Assembly (NCBI GenBank): GCA_907163375.1
Contig: CAJQUW010007938.1
Coordinates: 558,001-622,000, forward strand
Reading direction: 5' to 3'
DNA: 64,000 bases
Source of the DNA: Prostheceraeus crozeri
Taxonomy: Eukaryota > Platyhelminthes > Polycladida > Euryleptidae
A program made the position numbers and the translations under genes. Each line of letters opens with the position of its first letter. The stretch's first letter is position 1. Shown here piece by piece: positions 1 through 12,164 of this stretch. The notes beneath the pieces are model-generated. The model made no database searches. It saw only the letters and a list, made by a program, of their open reading frames with translations, and had not been told where the DNA came from.

Positions 1-426
1 GATGTCGAATTTCGGTAAAGTTTGCATAAGATGGAGAGTGGTTGGCAATTATTCGCGGATGAATGCTTCGATAAGCTACATCGGTTCACAATTTAAGCTT
101 GACATCTGCACCAATGGGTATACTCATCCGTATTTCATTAGATCAATGGTGATTTAGGAACCTCCCACGCCTAGCATTTGTGCACCAATATGCATCATAT
201 ATGTTCTGCAGCTTTCATGCTAGTGCTACGCAGCCTCTTCAGGTGATTACTTGAAAGGAAATATTTCCATTGCCGCTTTTGATAATCTAAATGCCTCTCG
301 TTGCTATGTGTTGCTCGATTTTTATATTAGGCTATCGATATAGTCTTACAGAGTGGGCTCATTCACAACGTATGCAGTACTTTCAGTCGAACATCTTATT
401 CTGATAAGATTAAAAAGTTTCTGAAG
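1..426. other. Unassigned sequence
   Basis: I see no supported gene, splice pair or repeat boundary in this AT-rich stretch. Confidence 0.4.
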
Positions 427-552
427 TGCAGCTTGCAACTCTCCTTCGCAGTTCCCCTCAAATGTGTCGGCATTACTCAGTCTTTATTTGTTCCCGATTC
501 ACTGACAAAGAAGAAATCCGTTCATTATTATCAAAGAGGCTGGCATCAGACT
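427..552 (+). repeat. Dispersed repeat, copy 1 (inverse copy at 6672-6781)
   Basis: About 110-125 bases here match the reverse complement of 6672-6781 with scattered substitutions and small indels. Shared stretches include CAAATGTGTCGGCATTACTC and CGATTCACTGAC. It is a diverged interspersed repeat. I could not place it in a family. Confidence 0.55.
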
Positions 553-1409
553 TTTCTCAAAAAAGTTTAGATAAATTAAGTGTTTGACTCGCCACTTTTA
601 AGGATTTGTTCTTCTCTTCCCAGTTTCTTCTGCACTTCAGATCGGTGATCATGCGAGAGCTCATCTATAATCTTTAAAATTTTGATAAGTATACAAAATG
701 GTCATTTGTGGATTTATTACTCTATACCGAATACAAAATCATAGATCGCATTCTTCTGGATGATCTACTTCGATGATCTGCACGAAGCAATTGATTTCCT
801 GGTTGACTTTTTGTAACAGTAACATACATTTAATGTTGCTGCGAACGTTCTTTCCAATCATCTTTACACTGGACGGAGTTTCGGGACCTTTTTCACCACC
901 AACCTATAGTAGGTCTATGTATGCGCATATCTTCACACAATTAGAAGAAAGCATAAATGTCATTTCAGAAACTGAACTTCAAAAAATATGATGTAGTAGT
1001 TAAATATTATCGGGAGGTTGAAAAAATTCATACACTGACATGTACAGGGGCAGCTGAGGCATCTGAAGAAAATGAAAATGGTAACTGGGGCTGTAATTTT
1101 AGGAATTCTGGGACCCATTCATGTAATTTTTCAAAGAAAGCACGAATGATGCTAATTTATACGCTAGGAATCCGCAGGTCTATTTATAGTCAACCAAATG
1201 AAAGTCGCAACTTCTTCCTGTTGAAGCCATTGCTTGGTATGAACTGTCGGAGAATACATCAACCGCGAAAATTTTGACAGAGTGACTTACCATGTTTGTT
1301 TTCGTCCGCGTCTACTCAATTTTGCACGGATTTCAATAAAATTAATACCAAGATGATCAGGCGACAGTAATCATTGAAATAAGCAGGTGTTCAAATGGAT
1401 TTGAAAATG
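553..1409. other. Unassigned sequence
   Basis: Short open frames occur (773-991, 957-1277 on the plus strand), but they have no recognisable motif and overlap one another in different frames, so I do not call them genes. Confidence 0.4.
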
Positions 1410-1661
1410 TGACCTTTTTCGACTCTGTATAGCCCACCTCTATTAGCAGTAGAACCATTAGTTTGGGACATTAGCATATTGCATGGTATTACTGAATAAT
1501 GAAGAGGTATAAAAAATGGATACGTTAGAGAATTAAAAAAGCGGCTATATTACTGTCGAACCCCCTTGTCCCCTATAACATTTTGCAGAATCTGCCTTGT
1601 CTAAAAAATGACTGAAATCAACCAAAAATTTCCTGATAAATCAGGAAAAATCACATCCCTG
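1410..1661. mobile_element. hAT-type MITE, copy 1 (CAGGGATGTGA ends)
   Basis: The right end reads TCAGGAAAAATCACATCCCTG, the inverse of a CAGGGATGTGATTTTTCCTG terminus. Internal blocks (AGAACCATTAGTTTGGGA near 1450 and the ATGACTGAAATCAACC block near 1607) recur in the copy at 29837-30147. The left end is poorly defined. The terminus starting CAGGG suggests a hAT-type element. No transposase is present. Confidence 0.45.
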
Positions 1662-3340
1662 TCTTTCATAATAAATGTTCATGTTTTCTAGAGTTCAATG
1701 AAAATTTGATGGAGCATTAGGAGAATTCAAATAGTGCTAAGGACTTTGAGGCAGACTTAACTAGGTCTCCTTTAATCATGTTTGCCAATACTTGCAAGTG
1801 ACTCTCATTACACTCAACTCTCACGTCTCTATAATGGTTCTGGAATTCTTTAAAACCAGATGAAAGCTGAAATCATATAGCTATGCAGCAAGAAGTGGTA
1901 AAAAGTCCAATGACAAAATAATTAAGTCAGTGATGGACTAAACGTCGGACTTTTAATTGGCTCTATTACATAAAGTGGCCAACATATAACAGACAAAATG
2001 AATTAATTATGATTGAAAGCGTACAGTAAAGTATCAATTTGATCAAGGTTCACACGTACTACGGCCCGAGAACCGGTGCAAGCAGAAATATCGGTGGTGA
2101 CTTTAATAATCAGGTGTGGCGAGTGATATATTAGATGGATTGGCGTTCGCTCACGGAGGGAACACCCTCACAAAGGTTACAACCTGCAGAAGTTAATCAA
2201 TCAAGGAAGTCTAATTAGAGCAAACCACTGACCACCCAGCCGATTCGAATTTTAAAAAAGCGAAAACGAATCCTTTACTTAGGAAAGCCCATAATTTTTA
2301 CATCTCAAGCATTGTAGAATAGTGTTATAACGACATAATATGCTATCACTACCGTACATATCATATCTACCTATTTATACCTATCACGCAATACACTGCC
2401 AAGAATAGTGCGAACTTATATAGCTTGCGAATATTACATGCTGGAACAAAAAGTATATAAATGATAATTTGACGGGGTAACTCATACGAAGTATTTTTCT
2501 TCCTTATTGTTAAGCGATTCGAAAATGCACCAGACCATTTTTATATAATAACCAACTTTTGTATTCTATGAAATAATGATCTGACATGTAACCAACAATC
2601 GATTTAGATTGCCTCAATTTTAGACGAATAATGTAGATTCAGATACAATTAGGGATGGCAAAACTCCGAAGCTTTTTTTGCTTCGGAGGAAATAAAGAAA
2701 TGAAATTGTTCGCGAAGCTTATCGAAGTTCATTATTTTTGGATGAATACAAAAGAATTCCCCCAGTATATGATCAGGAACTGCTCGAAGTTTATTTCGCC
2801 GGTTATTCTGGATGACATGTAACCTAGAAATAGTCAATATTGGGCATAATTCTTCGAATATACAGTTGAACATAAAAAAACGTGCGCATCTTCTAACTTT
2901 TTTCCGTCTTGAATTTAGTGACACTTCCTGTTCGCGTACAGTCATGAAATCTTGACTGCCTTTGGGCAATGCCATGAAGCTGTTATTTTAGGGTTCATTT
3001 CTCAAAAAAATGTTTCTTGGAATTGTTGGGTCCAAATTAGTGAAAACATATAGATTGTTTTAAAGGGGTTGCCGTCACTAAACTGTGTTTACACTAAGAA
3101 TGATTTTAATATGTGAAGAAAGGGAATGTTTGATTACATGTAATTTTTGAGTTCAACTTTTGAATTGCAAATTTTAATGCGAATTGGAAGATTTAGAAGT
3201 TAACATTTTGAGCGCTATGTCTACATTCATCATTAGCAATTATCACTGTATAGAATATGTTCAGGTTATATGGCCGGTGAAACAATTGAGCTTATCGACA
3301 ATGATGTTAATCAACAACAAAATTGGCATTAGAGGACAAT
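1662..3340. other. Unassigned sequence
   Basis: I see no convincing gene. A 108-residue open frame on the minus strand (2649-2975) has no recognisable motif and no splice context, so I treat it as chance. Confidence 0.35.
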
Positions 3341-3346
3341 TTTATT
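3341..3346 (-). promoter_or_regulatory. Polyadenylation signal AATAAA
   Basis: A canonical AATAAA lies on the minus strand about 24 bases beyond the TAA stop of the candidate terminal exon at 3370-3520. The position and orientation fit 3'-end formation for that gene. Confidence 0.5.
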
Positions 3347-3369
3347 CATATACATTATACATCAGCATC

Positions 3370-3520
3370 TTAAAAGTCATCGTCATTCTCCTTATTCCCC
3401 TCCACCGTTGGCCCATACTCCTGCACCAATTCTTGTCCCACTTCCATCTCGCCACCGAAGCAGAAGTCCATCATCTCAACACCTTCCGTTGCGTTGGCTC
3501 GCTTCAATTTTTTAATTATA
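3370..3520 (-). CDS. Candidate 3'-terminal coding exon of an unrecognised host gene
   Basis: The minus strand stays open for about 50 codons before a TAA stop. It encodes a markedly acidic C-terminus (KRANATEGVEMMDFCFGGEM, then VGQELVQEYGPTVEGNKEN and DDDF at the end). The base composition is locally GC-richer than its surroundings, as expected for coding sequence in AT-rich DNA. AATAAA follows 24 bases after the stop. The frame is closed upstream by a stop near 3545, so the exon must begin after it. The AG dinucleotides before 3520 or before 3501 are possible acceptors, but neither has a good pyrimidine tract. I do not recognise the protein. It could share a gene with the coiled-coil exon candidate at 11681-12004 on the same strand, but nothing in the sequence proves that. 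An old retroelement tail is the main alternative. Confidence 0.4.
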
Positions 3521-4002
3521 CTGGATGAATTTGCGCATGATTAACCACAGTCTACTTCGACTTCTATGTACATGTACGCGTACAGATTTAGTATGTTGTC
3601 TCTACTACCATATTTGATATTTGAATCAACGATTGCGATTGCTGGTAGAATTAATGGATTACAGGAAATAGCATTATCAACATTTTGATAGTTTCATAAT
3701 ATATTAAATTTTCAAATAACACATTTCGTTTAAATAGCCCTAATCAATTGCATGCAATACTAACATACGACTTCTCCAGTCAAAAGACTTTTTGCAATTT
3801 TTAACATACATATACATTGATAAAATGAGATCGCATCCAATTTAATGAGATGAATTCATTTATCAACATGATTCTAATAAATAGACTAAGGATTGAATTC
3901 AGGTAGAAAGTTCTTCTAACAAAGCGTACTTTGTGGACTATAGCTTTTATGCTCTTAGGTCATAACATACTAAGCTGACCAGATTTTCATATCACGAAAA
4001 CT
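3521..4002. other. Unassigned sequence
   Basis: No gene or repeat boundary seen. Confidence 0.35.
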
Positions 4003-4600
4003 ATGGGCCACCTGACAATACACCAGTTACTTTACAAGTATATCTACGCATGCTCTGTGTGGCAATTTCGAAGTGCTTGGGAGAAATGGAGTGAAGGCTT
4101 GACAACTCATGCAGGACGAAACAAGATGTTCCGGATTGCAAAGCAGATGAAGAAGGAAGGGACTGACATACAAGGCACCCACTTCATCAAAGATGAAAAC
4201 GATGCAATCAAAATAGATGAAAATGAAGAAAGGAGAGGTATGGAGAAGTTACTTCGACCGAATATCAAACGAAGAGAACGCCATCTTTCTGAGCGAAGTT
4301 CCTCCAATTGAAGGACCCATCGAAGATATTTCTCTGAATGAGGTGAGGGAAGCTATAAGGAATCTGAGAAACCGCAAAGCTCCTGGCCCTTCTGGTGTGA
4401 CCGGGGTATGTTGAAATTTGCTGGAGATCCTGCCGTGAGAGAATTACATGCCTTACTTCGGTTGCACACGAAAGTCTGTCCTCAACAGTGGTGCAACAGC
4501 CTAACTGTTGCGTTGTACAAGGGTAAAGGAAACCCTTCAAGCTGCCACACATACCGTGTCTTACGGAGTCAAACACTTTATTTTTCTAGGCCTTTTGAAC
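4003..4600 (+). mobile_element. RTE-like LINE fragment: start of the reverse transcriptase domain
   Basis: Three overlapping plus-strand frames give successive pieces of a LINE polymerase of the type often annotated as craniofacial development protein 2-like. The pieces are: FRIAKQMKKEGTDIQGTHFI with KDENDAI (frame starting 4003); YFDRISNEENAIF, then PPIEGPIEDISLNEVREAIR and KAPGPSGVT (4217-4414); and PQQWCNSLTVALYKGKGNPS (4408-4617). APGPSGV and the YKGKGNP block are typical of reverse transcriptase motifs 1-2 in this group. At least two frameshifts separate the pieces, and the catalytic YADD region is absent, so this is a dead, truncated copy. Similarity fades after about 4580. Related scraps lie at 11200-11597, 12165-12500, 19400-19887 and 60020-62480. 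Confidence 0.75.
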
Positions 4601-4619
4601 CCGTTCAGCTCGAATAAAT

Positions 4620-6060
4620 CTATGGTATTTCCAACTTTTCGGCGCTCTACATCTGAAATACTTTCTCAGGAGTGAATGTCGAGCGCCGCTCGACATCGTA
4701 TTTCAAAGAACTACTACACTTTCTTTCTAATATCATGATTAAGTTGTATTACGAACGAAAAACTCCTTTTTAATCTGCTTTTTAATGAGTCCATAATGTT
4801 ATTCAAGAGGCCTACAAATTCGATTATTTGCTACACGCGTGCATCGAATGTCATAGACAAAATCGCATTAGAAAATCATATAAGACTTCTCATTTTTTAG
4901 TGAATCAACTAGACGGGCATTTTCCACGTTTGAAATAGTCCGTGCTTTGCATTACTCATTTTCATTGACTAAAACCCGTTGGCCTTATTCATTGACAAAT
5001 TCTAATTAGCATCGAGAGCATTTTTAAAAATCATTCCTCCGTAGCTATATGCTGCATCTGCATATAGGATTATCGAAGCAAGGCATTAAAACATTGATCG
5101 TCTGTACAAACGAGAGAAATGGAGATCTAAAAAAATCTTCTATTGTACTTCTAAATGCACGTTATGTAAAACATGCAGGTAGTGAACATAGTTATCGTAG
5201 CCTGTAAGAGAGAGAAAGAGCTAAGAATTTGAAAAACTGCGATTTCTAAATGCACATGTAAAATTGTGCAGTAGGTAAAGCCATATCCATGGTAAAGCTC
5301 ATAGATCTTGATCTCTATAGTTCTGCACAATTTGAAAATTCAAAGCGATTGTGAGAAAATTTCAACTGTCATTGCCCTACGTAATAAATAATAATACTAT
5401 TCCGTGATTTGAAAATCTAAAACATCTGGCGACTGCACTGCATATAGAGCTACAAAACTACAAATCAGTCTATCTACTGAATAGAAAGTCAAAAAATGAG
5501 AAAAAATGACGAATTTTTCAAGAAAAAAAATTAAAAAAAAAGAATTTTGGGGGCGGAAAAATGAAAGAAATGATAAAGTATCCACTAAGAATCGAACAAT
5601 ATAGCGCATCACTTTCATCATTGCAATAGTATAATGAAATTTTTAATTGCATTTCCATCCAAACAACATGTCCGACAGTCATCATTTCATACGCTGCAAA
5701 TCTTAAGGTTAAAAAATCGTACATATCAAAATCGTGTACCCGTATGTAAAGATTTAATAAATACAATGAATGCATCATTAATTATCCATCACTGTATACC
5801 GTCTTTAGATATCGATGTCTCACTTAACATTAACTACGTAAGTTGTACATGCTCAACATCCAGTCAAAATAAAAACATTGGTGATAGAATAACAAAACCA
5901 ATCAATTCATGAATAATTGCAAATATAGTTCATGGCTTCACATCTTCTTTCGATTTTTAACATTGTTCATAAGTTTCTCGAATGCACACTTTCGCTTCAA
6001 TCCAATCTCTGCTCTTTTTATGGATTGTTTTGTATTTAATTCAAACACTATTTTGTATTT
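4620..6060. other. Unassigned sequence
   Basis: I see no gene. A short perfect inverted repeat (TGTCGAGC / GCTCGACA) lies at about 4677-4696. The open frames around 5400-5900 are AT-rich and motif-free on both strands. Confidence 0.35.
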
Positions 6061-6061
6061 A

Positions 6062-6135
6062 AAGTCACACTAATTTAACGATGATAACAAACAAAGTCAC
6101 ACTTGTTGAACGATGATAACAAAGTCACACGAATA
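6062..6135 (+). repeat. Short tandem repeat, period about 33-36 bases
   Basis: AAAGTCACAC followed by a spacer and AACGATGATAACAAA occurs twice, and a third AAAGTCACAC follows. It is a small local duplication with no coding content. Confidence 0.7.
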
Positions 6136-6671
6136 AAGCAAAATTGTCCTCATTTCTTGTTTTATGTGTTGCATACACGGACTTGGTTGCATAGAGCATA
6201 GGTCCGAAGTCAATGTTTGGCTAATTCAAGTGGAATCATCCGAGCAGCATTTATGACAAAAACAAAATACTAACATCAGGTATTTTTTAACTGACTGAAA
6301 TGACAAGGAAAATCATCGAAGGGAAATACAATGAAATATATCTACACTCTACATTTATTGTTAATTGTTACAGGATGCTTCCTTTGGTTCGTTGATTTAT
6401 TAAAATCACCCATAAGATAATGAATAGCCCGAAAAACAGAGTGTTGCGGAAGGTTAATGATTGTCCATCAAGTTATACGACATCTGGAGTTCAGTGCATT
6501 AGTCAACAAAATCATAAAATCCAAAAAGTGGAGAGCTGATATCTCTAAGGATAAATTTTGAACTAGGCTAGTAGTCGGCAATTTACGAAAATCTATTTGA
6601 GAATGCATGATTTCGAAGAAAAAATGAAAAAAATGACAGCAGCAGCAAAAAATGAAATAAAATGACATGCC
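6136..6671. other. Unassigned sequence
   Basis: No gene or clear repeat seen. Confidence 0.35.
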
Positions 6672-6781
6672 AACCTCTTTGATAATGATGAAAGGATTTC
6701 TTCTTCGTCAGTGAATCGAGAACCAGGAAAGAGAGTAATGCCGACACATTTGAGAAACTGCGAGGGAGAATTGCAAGCTGA
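6672..6781 (-). repeat. Dispersed repeat, copy 2 (inverse of 427-552)
   Basis: Its reverse complement aligns with 427-552 over most of its length. The open frame here on the minus strand is a consequence of the repeat, not evidence for a gene. Confidence 0.55.
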
Positions 6782-7182
6782 ACTTCATAAACTTGTAATC
6801 TTACTAAAGTAAAGGGCAACATGACAGAAAGTCATGTGTCAAAATGTAGAAGAAGGCCTTCACTATGAAACATTTTTTTCTTGTTCTACCAAAAAACGAA
6901 AAATTAACGAAAACTACTCGATAAAAACGAAAAATCAGGCATATTTTCGAAAAAGCGAATGTGTATGGGTGGTCTGTAAGAGTAATGCCAATCATGAAAT
7001 TCCATGTCCCAACTAACAAGACGCATCCGAACCGGCACGAGGCGTACGCGGCTGCAGGAGATTAGGGGGTGCGGAGAGCAACAAAGCAAGAAATGCGCGG
7101 GAGTCAACAGTACTTCTGGAGTGCCGATTTGTCAGTATGAAGAGTCAGTGGTATTCAGTTATCGCGATGGATTAGGGTAGCC
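6782..7182. other. Unassigned sequence
   Basis: No gene supported. It lies just downstream of the BEL/Pao fossil and may include degraded parts of it. Confidence 0.3.
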
Positions 7183-7530
7183 TCAGAGCTTACTAAGGTG
7201 CAGATCATGCGCTCCCAAAAACCGCCTCACCATCGGCTTCGCACATGAATAGTTCGCCAAGTCACCTGATCCTTCGCGTTGTAGAGCTACGAAGAATCTG
7301 CCATTGTCGATGTAGACCTCTCGGATCAGTACCCTCGTGGCATTGAAACATCTGATCACCAGACTAGTCTCTTCAGGCAGTGACGTAGCAAACTCAAAAT
7401 GAGCGGCTCTCACCAAGAAAAGTAAGAACCCACACCCTGAGATTACCTCCTCCGATCAGAGGTTCGAAATGGTCGATTCCTATCTTGGCAAAAGACGGAG
7501 CTGGATTAGGCCGAAGGTCTGGGAAAAACT
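7183..7530 (-). pseudogene. BEL/Pao-type LTR retrotransposon fossil: integrase core fragment
   Basis: The minus strand encodes pieces resembling the integrase core of BEL/Pao elements: a segment like PAPSFAKIGIDHFEP, then VRAAHFEFATSLPEE, then a YIDNGRFF block, which correspond to the conserved start of the core, the VRAVHLE-like block and the SDNGTNF-like block. Only this part of the element is recognised. It is a broken, old fragment with more than one break. No LTRs were found around it. Confidence 0.6.
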
Positions 7531-10500
7531 GACTTTAGCACAGCAGCGGTTTCGAGTTCTGACGTTTGCATCTCACGCACCTGGAGAGCTTCAATTTGAC
7601 CATTTGTTTTAACTCTCCAGGCAGTGGGGGGGGGGAGGGTGTTAATTCAGTGAAAAAATCCTACGCTATTGTTCATTTTTGATTATGTGGAGAGGAGGAT
7701 AGCCTTTTGATGGTCAGCTACATCATTTTGGAAAACTATAAGAGTGCAGTCAGTGCATTTCCATTAGCTACGCTGCCATAATCACGCAGGCGATGATCAT
7801 GAGTGACACCATGATCTACACCATGGATATCAATGTTAATATCCAAAATACATCAAATATGAAATGTTACACGTGAATGGTTGAGATTCATCTCTTATTT
7901 CGCAGACTGTTTATGTCATGACTTCTCAGTTGTGGTCAGCAGGTTTAAAATTTTCATTTTAATGATTTCATTTACTGATGTCCAAATAAGGAGCTACAAA
8001 AAGTGCAAATTTTCGATTTTTACCATTGAATCAGGCTTTTCAAACGCTTTTAGACAACGTGTTTTTTGTATTTGACAACATTTAGAGCATTTGCAAGCTA
8101 TAGCTTGCGTCATTTCACTTTTTGCAAGTGAGATAAGGCAATCAAACCGCTTCAACAGCACAACTTTCTAGCTTCCTTTCTACTTGGGGGAAAAATTTCG
8201 TGCATGGGCTTCAATGAAAGCAGATGTCAACAGCTAGCTCTAAGAATACATAAGGAGAATGGGGTGACATGGTAGTGTCCCTCTACAGCAGAATTTGTCC
8301 ATTAAAATGAAAATTTGAAATATGCGAAATGAAGTCTATTGGTAATAAGCAAAAAAATTAGTCCAAATGAAATCTATTGGACTGCAAATATGTGATGTGA
8401 AATCTCTCCTAGCTTGCTTTCCCTGCTCAATAGAGATAGGTGAACTTCTTTGAAATTTTGATCACCATGATCAAAGTAACTCAATCCATGACAGTCATTC
8501 AGTAATTATTAGGATCCATCACAATCAGACTGGCAATTATTATTATCTAGCCGCACCATAGCAACACATGAGACAGATTTCTCATTCATACCTATTAGAG
8601 AATGTGCATCGGTAGCGTCCACGGAAAATTGTCTCAAGGGGGGTGCCTTCTCGGAGATTACCTGTAAGAAATTCACTTAGAAAAATGCAGGTGCAACAAA
8701 GGTTTTCTAAAAATTACATGAAATTTGAAAATCTTGTTCTCGGAGCAGGGGGTAGCGAACACGGAATCCCCTCCCCCCTCCGCCTGAAGACGATATTGAT
8801 GTACCTTGATTTCATTTCAGTAGGTTGTCAATCTTGCTTTTACAACTTAGTAGCTTGCTTTTTACAAGCTTTGATGGCTTCCTCTATTCGCTTATATACA
8901 TTGCTGTAGGCTGAATGACATTTTGCTTATGATATAATCTTTGCCTGGACTCAAATCTTGAGAAACTAGGAAATTATAAAGGTAGGCCGACTGGCAAGAA
9001 TGAGCTGGTTGTGGTAAAATTCGTTGTCCTTTGTGGTAAATAAAGGCAGATTTTGATATTTTTCAGCATAAAATTAGAAAGTCAAGAGCGCCTCGCACAG
9101 CGTTTTTGTTACAAATAAGTTGGGAAATACGCTGCATATTGCGGATAAAACATTTTATTTTACTTTTTTTCATTATTTGTACATGATGGATGATAATCAA
9201 AAATGTTGCCATGCCTCCCTATAGCCTGCCGGTCCCTTAACCACCCGGTATGTTTTATGAAAATTGGTCCATCCAATTTCTAACAGACATAGAAATTGGT
9301 ATTGAACACTGTGCACTCCTTCTTTTGCTTACTTTCAGTTCATTGAGAGATTCAAATTAGCATTAAGCACACTCACTCGTCACACCACACAATTCAAGTC
9401 CCTGACTTCGTAACAAATTTTACAGTGCGACTGGGTCTGCGGCATCATCGAATACACGACAAAATGCCATGATTGACAGGACCGATCAATATTAAAAGGG
9501 CAATACTTTAATTTTATATCAACATTTCTAGCAACGTTCTTAGTATTGTGAATAACATGAACAGTGTGCAATATCAGTGTCCTATATTGACCTATATGCT
9601 AAGTATACCAACAGAATTGACGTAAGTAGTATGTTGCAAATGTTGATCGATTTTGCCACTACATTTGATTAGGAAAATGAAAGAAAACTCAGTTTTCTGT
9701 TGTGGAATGATCAATGAAACGAGCTGAATAACCAATTCTGCATCCAAAATTTTGAAGTGAAATGACCCAAACTTCTTTGTCATGATAATCTTAACGTAAG
9801 CAATGATTAATTATTAATCATTAATTCGAATAATTAATCTTATTCTTATAGTCAAACTAATGCATGCATTATGTATAATGGGAAAGTGCTTAGAAGAAAA
9901 AATCCCTGATGGATATTTAACAACAATTTCAAACTATAATCAGGGCTGCCACTCTTATCAAAAATAAAAACCGGAAAGTCAAATCGGAATGGGGCCCCCT
10001 AAAATACGCAGCCGTGGGCCCCTTAAAGTAAAAAAAAATACGATCATTCGATATCCCACAATCCGATAAGTTTAGAAAGTGTTCTGGCAGAAGTTGGGTC
10101 TGTTGCAATAAAGATGCTAATGAATCCTCAGTCAGCAAGTAAATAATTGGCACAATATTGCTATTGATGCTTTTTCAATCATCAGTTTTTACCAGGTGCA
10201 CAAGAATGAACTACTATTTTCAAAATAATTTTTTTGAAGGCTAGATAGAATGTACTACGGAGACTCCTCCGCCTCCCACAACGCAAAACCAGCACGAATA
10301 ATCACCTCAACTGTTTCAAAGATAAACTTCTTCATTTCATTAAAAAACTTACATTCAAAATTAAAAGGCTCTCGTGCAGCTATGTCATTTTATCTTAATC
10401 ATGCCATGACGTCACACGATACAAGATTTCGTCTTTATTGTGAAGATTTTTCATGAAACCACTGGGAATTGCTGTTCAGCTGTTCGATGTTTGGAAGACT

Positions 10501-11199
10501 GCTTCTGCAGAGCGGTCTAGTCACAACAAATATATTCACACAAATTCCACTGATCAACGCAGTATAAAGCTTGGGAAGGCATTTCCTTATGCGCAATTGG
10601 GCCATTTCTCTTTCGAGACACTGACAATGAATGAATGATAAAAAAACTTCCTTTCCATGCTCAGGGTTCCCAGCGCTATTACCGAAGAATAATAAGGGAA
10701 AAAACGGAAAAATAAAGGAATACGTTAAGTTTTCCACACAGCGTCATTCATGTATTTTCAACCAGTTTGTTACGCTCATTACTTCAATATATGAAGCCAT
10801 CCATGGTTGAAAATCTTGTTAATATTTCTAATATTTTCTAATTCCATTGATTCACCTCATCAAATCACATTGTATTTTGTGTGTCATACAAATTGCACAT
10901 AAAGTATCTAAAGAAAGGGTTATGATTTGCATTTGGCACATGAAATTAGAACACAAGTGAGACGCTACCAATCAACTGTCAACATGAAGGAAGAAAGTAC
11001 TATTCAACTGTGCGCGTAGACTTTCATAAAAATGATAATATTTGCCCTCGTATCACCCCCTCCTCCGTATTATTAGCCTCCGTCAATCTGAGGAAGTGGA
11101 GAAACTGACTGTAATAACAAAGTAGCATAATGAATAAAGATATAGATATGTATGTATATCAGAAGTTAGAATCTACTGAAGGGTCATCTTTGAGAACCA
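7531..11199. other. Unassigned sequence, possible isolated hAT ends
   Basis: No gene is supported in this stretch. Two sites resemble one end of a hAT transposon (CAGGGCTGCCACTC near 9943 and CAGGGTTCCCAGC near 10663), but I find no matching opposite ends. A poly-G run lies near 7627. An AT-only palindromic patch lies near 9806-9840. Confidence 0.3.
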
Positions 11200-11597
11200 A
11201 GGGTCATGTATATGGAGCCTGTGTGCGGCAAGCTATGCTTTATGGTTGCGAGTCATGACCGCTGCTTTCATCCCATCAGAAGATGCTTGAACGTTTGGAG
11301 ATGTGAATGCCAAGGTAGATGTGTGGTGTCAGTTTATCGGACAGGAAATCGAATGACAGCATCAGAGCAGCAATGGGTATTGAGAACATCACAGACACCG
11401 TGAGAAGGCAAAGACTACGTTGGTTTGGCCACGTGGTAAGAAGGGATGAGACAGAGTGGATCAGAAAAGTGATGTGGATGGAAGGAGATGGTAAAAGAGG
11501 AGCAGGAAGACAAAAGAAGACCTGGGAACAAGTGGTGAAAGATGATCCAAACGTGTGGGAGCCCAGGAAGCGGACGCCCGATGGAAATTCATACTAA
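11200..11597 (+). mobile_element. RTE-like LINE fragment: C-terminal end of the polyprotein
   Basis: Two overlapping frames encode the polymerase tail: an ACVRQAMLYGCES-like block, a WMCGVSLSDRKS-like block, then IRAAMGIENITDTVRRQRLR, WFGHVVRRDE, and a GKRGAGRQKKTWEQVV block. The RLRWFGHV...GRxKKTW signature is typical of the C-terminus in this LINE group. One frameshift near 11340 separates the halves. The copy is 5'-truncated. It sits upstream of 12165-12500, which encodes an earlier part of the same kind of protein, so the two are either separate insertions or a rearranged copy. Confidence 0.8.
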
Positions 11598-11680
11598 AGC
11601 AGTAAGCGCATAAACCATCTTCTGGAAAAGGACGCAAAAAAGGGATGAGTGAGTGAAGTCATTGTCATTTTGATTCACAC

Positions 11681-12004
11681 CATCCAATTCCACTTTAAGT
11701 TCCTTCTTTCTATTCAAACTCGTGTGAATTAATTCCTGTCCATGCAAGATCTTCTTATCTCTTTGTATATTTCTACTGTCGAGAGCAGTCTCCAGTCGAG
11801 AGTTTCCTTTTTCTGTCTGAAGATGAGCAACTTCGATTCCAATTAATATTTCTTTCCTTTCTTTTTCCAAGCTTTGTCGTTGGTGATAGACAGAAGACGC
11901 TTGCTGATCTCCTTGAAATTCACCGTTCGCTTTTTGCATCAGCTCTACCGTTCTTCTCAACTTTGAGCAGCTCACTCGCAATGGGCACTTTGATAGCGCC
12001 ACCT
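11681..12004 (-). CDS. Candidate coiled-coil exon of an unrecognised host gene
   Basis: The minus strand is open across 324 bases. It is bounded upstream by a fair acceptor (TTTTTCAAATCAATCGTAG, just right of 12004) and downstream by a GTGTGAAT donor. The length is divisible by three, so it would be a symmetric phase-1 exon of about 107 codons. The peptide is strongly charged and heptad-like (for example QRQSLEKERKEILIGIEVAH and LNRKKELKVELDGV), suggesting a long alpha-helical coiled coil. There are no aromatic catalytic motifs or membrane segments. I do not recognise the family. The open frame continues past the proposed donor to 11589 and there overlaps the tail of a LINE, which argues that the extension is not coding. 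A coiled-coil region of an old mobile-element ORF is an alternative. Confidence 0.4.
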
Positions 12005-12164
12005 CTACGATTGATTTGAAAAAGATTTTTTAACTTTATTTACAGATTAATTCACACTAATGCGGCAAAAACGAAGAATATTTGAGTAGTTGAATGCATA
12101 ATGTAGAGTTATAGTTACATTTCTTATTTCACTTAGCGGTAAGACGAAGTGTGCACCAAGACAT

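Noticed and set aside
2649-2975. 108-residue minus-strand open frame
   Set aside because: No motif, no splice or polyadenylation context, and codon content typical of the AT-rich background.
4677-4696. Perfect short palindrome TGTCGAGCGCCGCTCGACA
   Set aside because: Too short and isolated to assign a regulatory or terminator role in a eukaryotic setting.
9380-10160. Several 60-75 residue open frames on the minus strand
   Set aside because: Motif-free and consistent with chance in AT-rich DNA.
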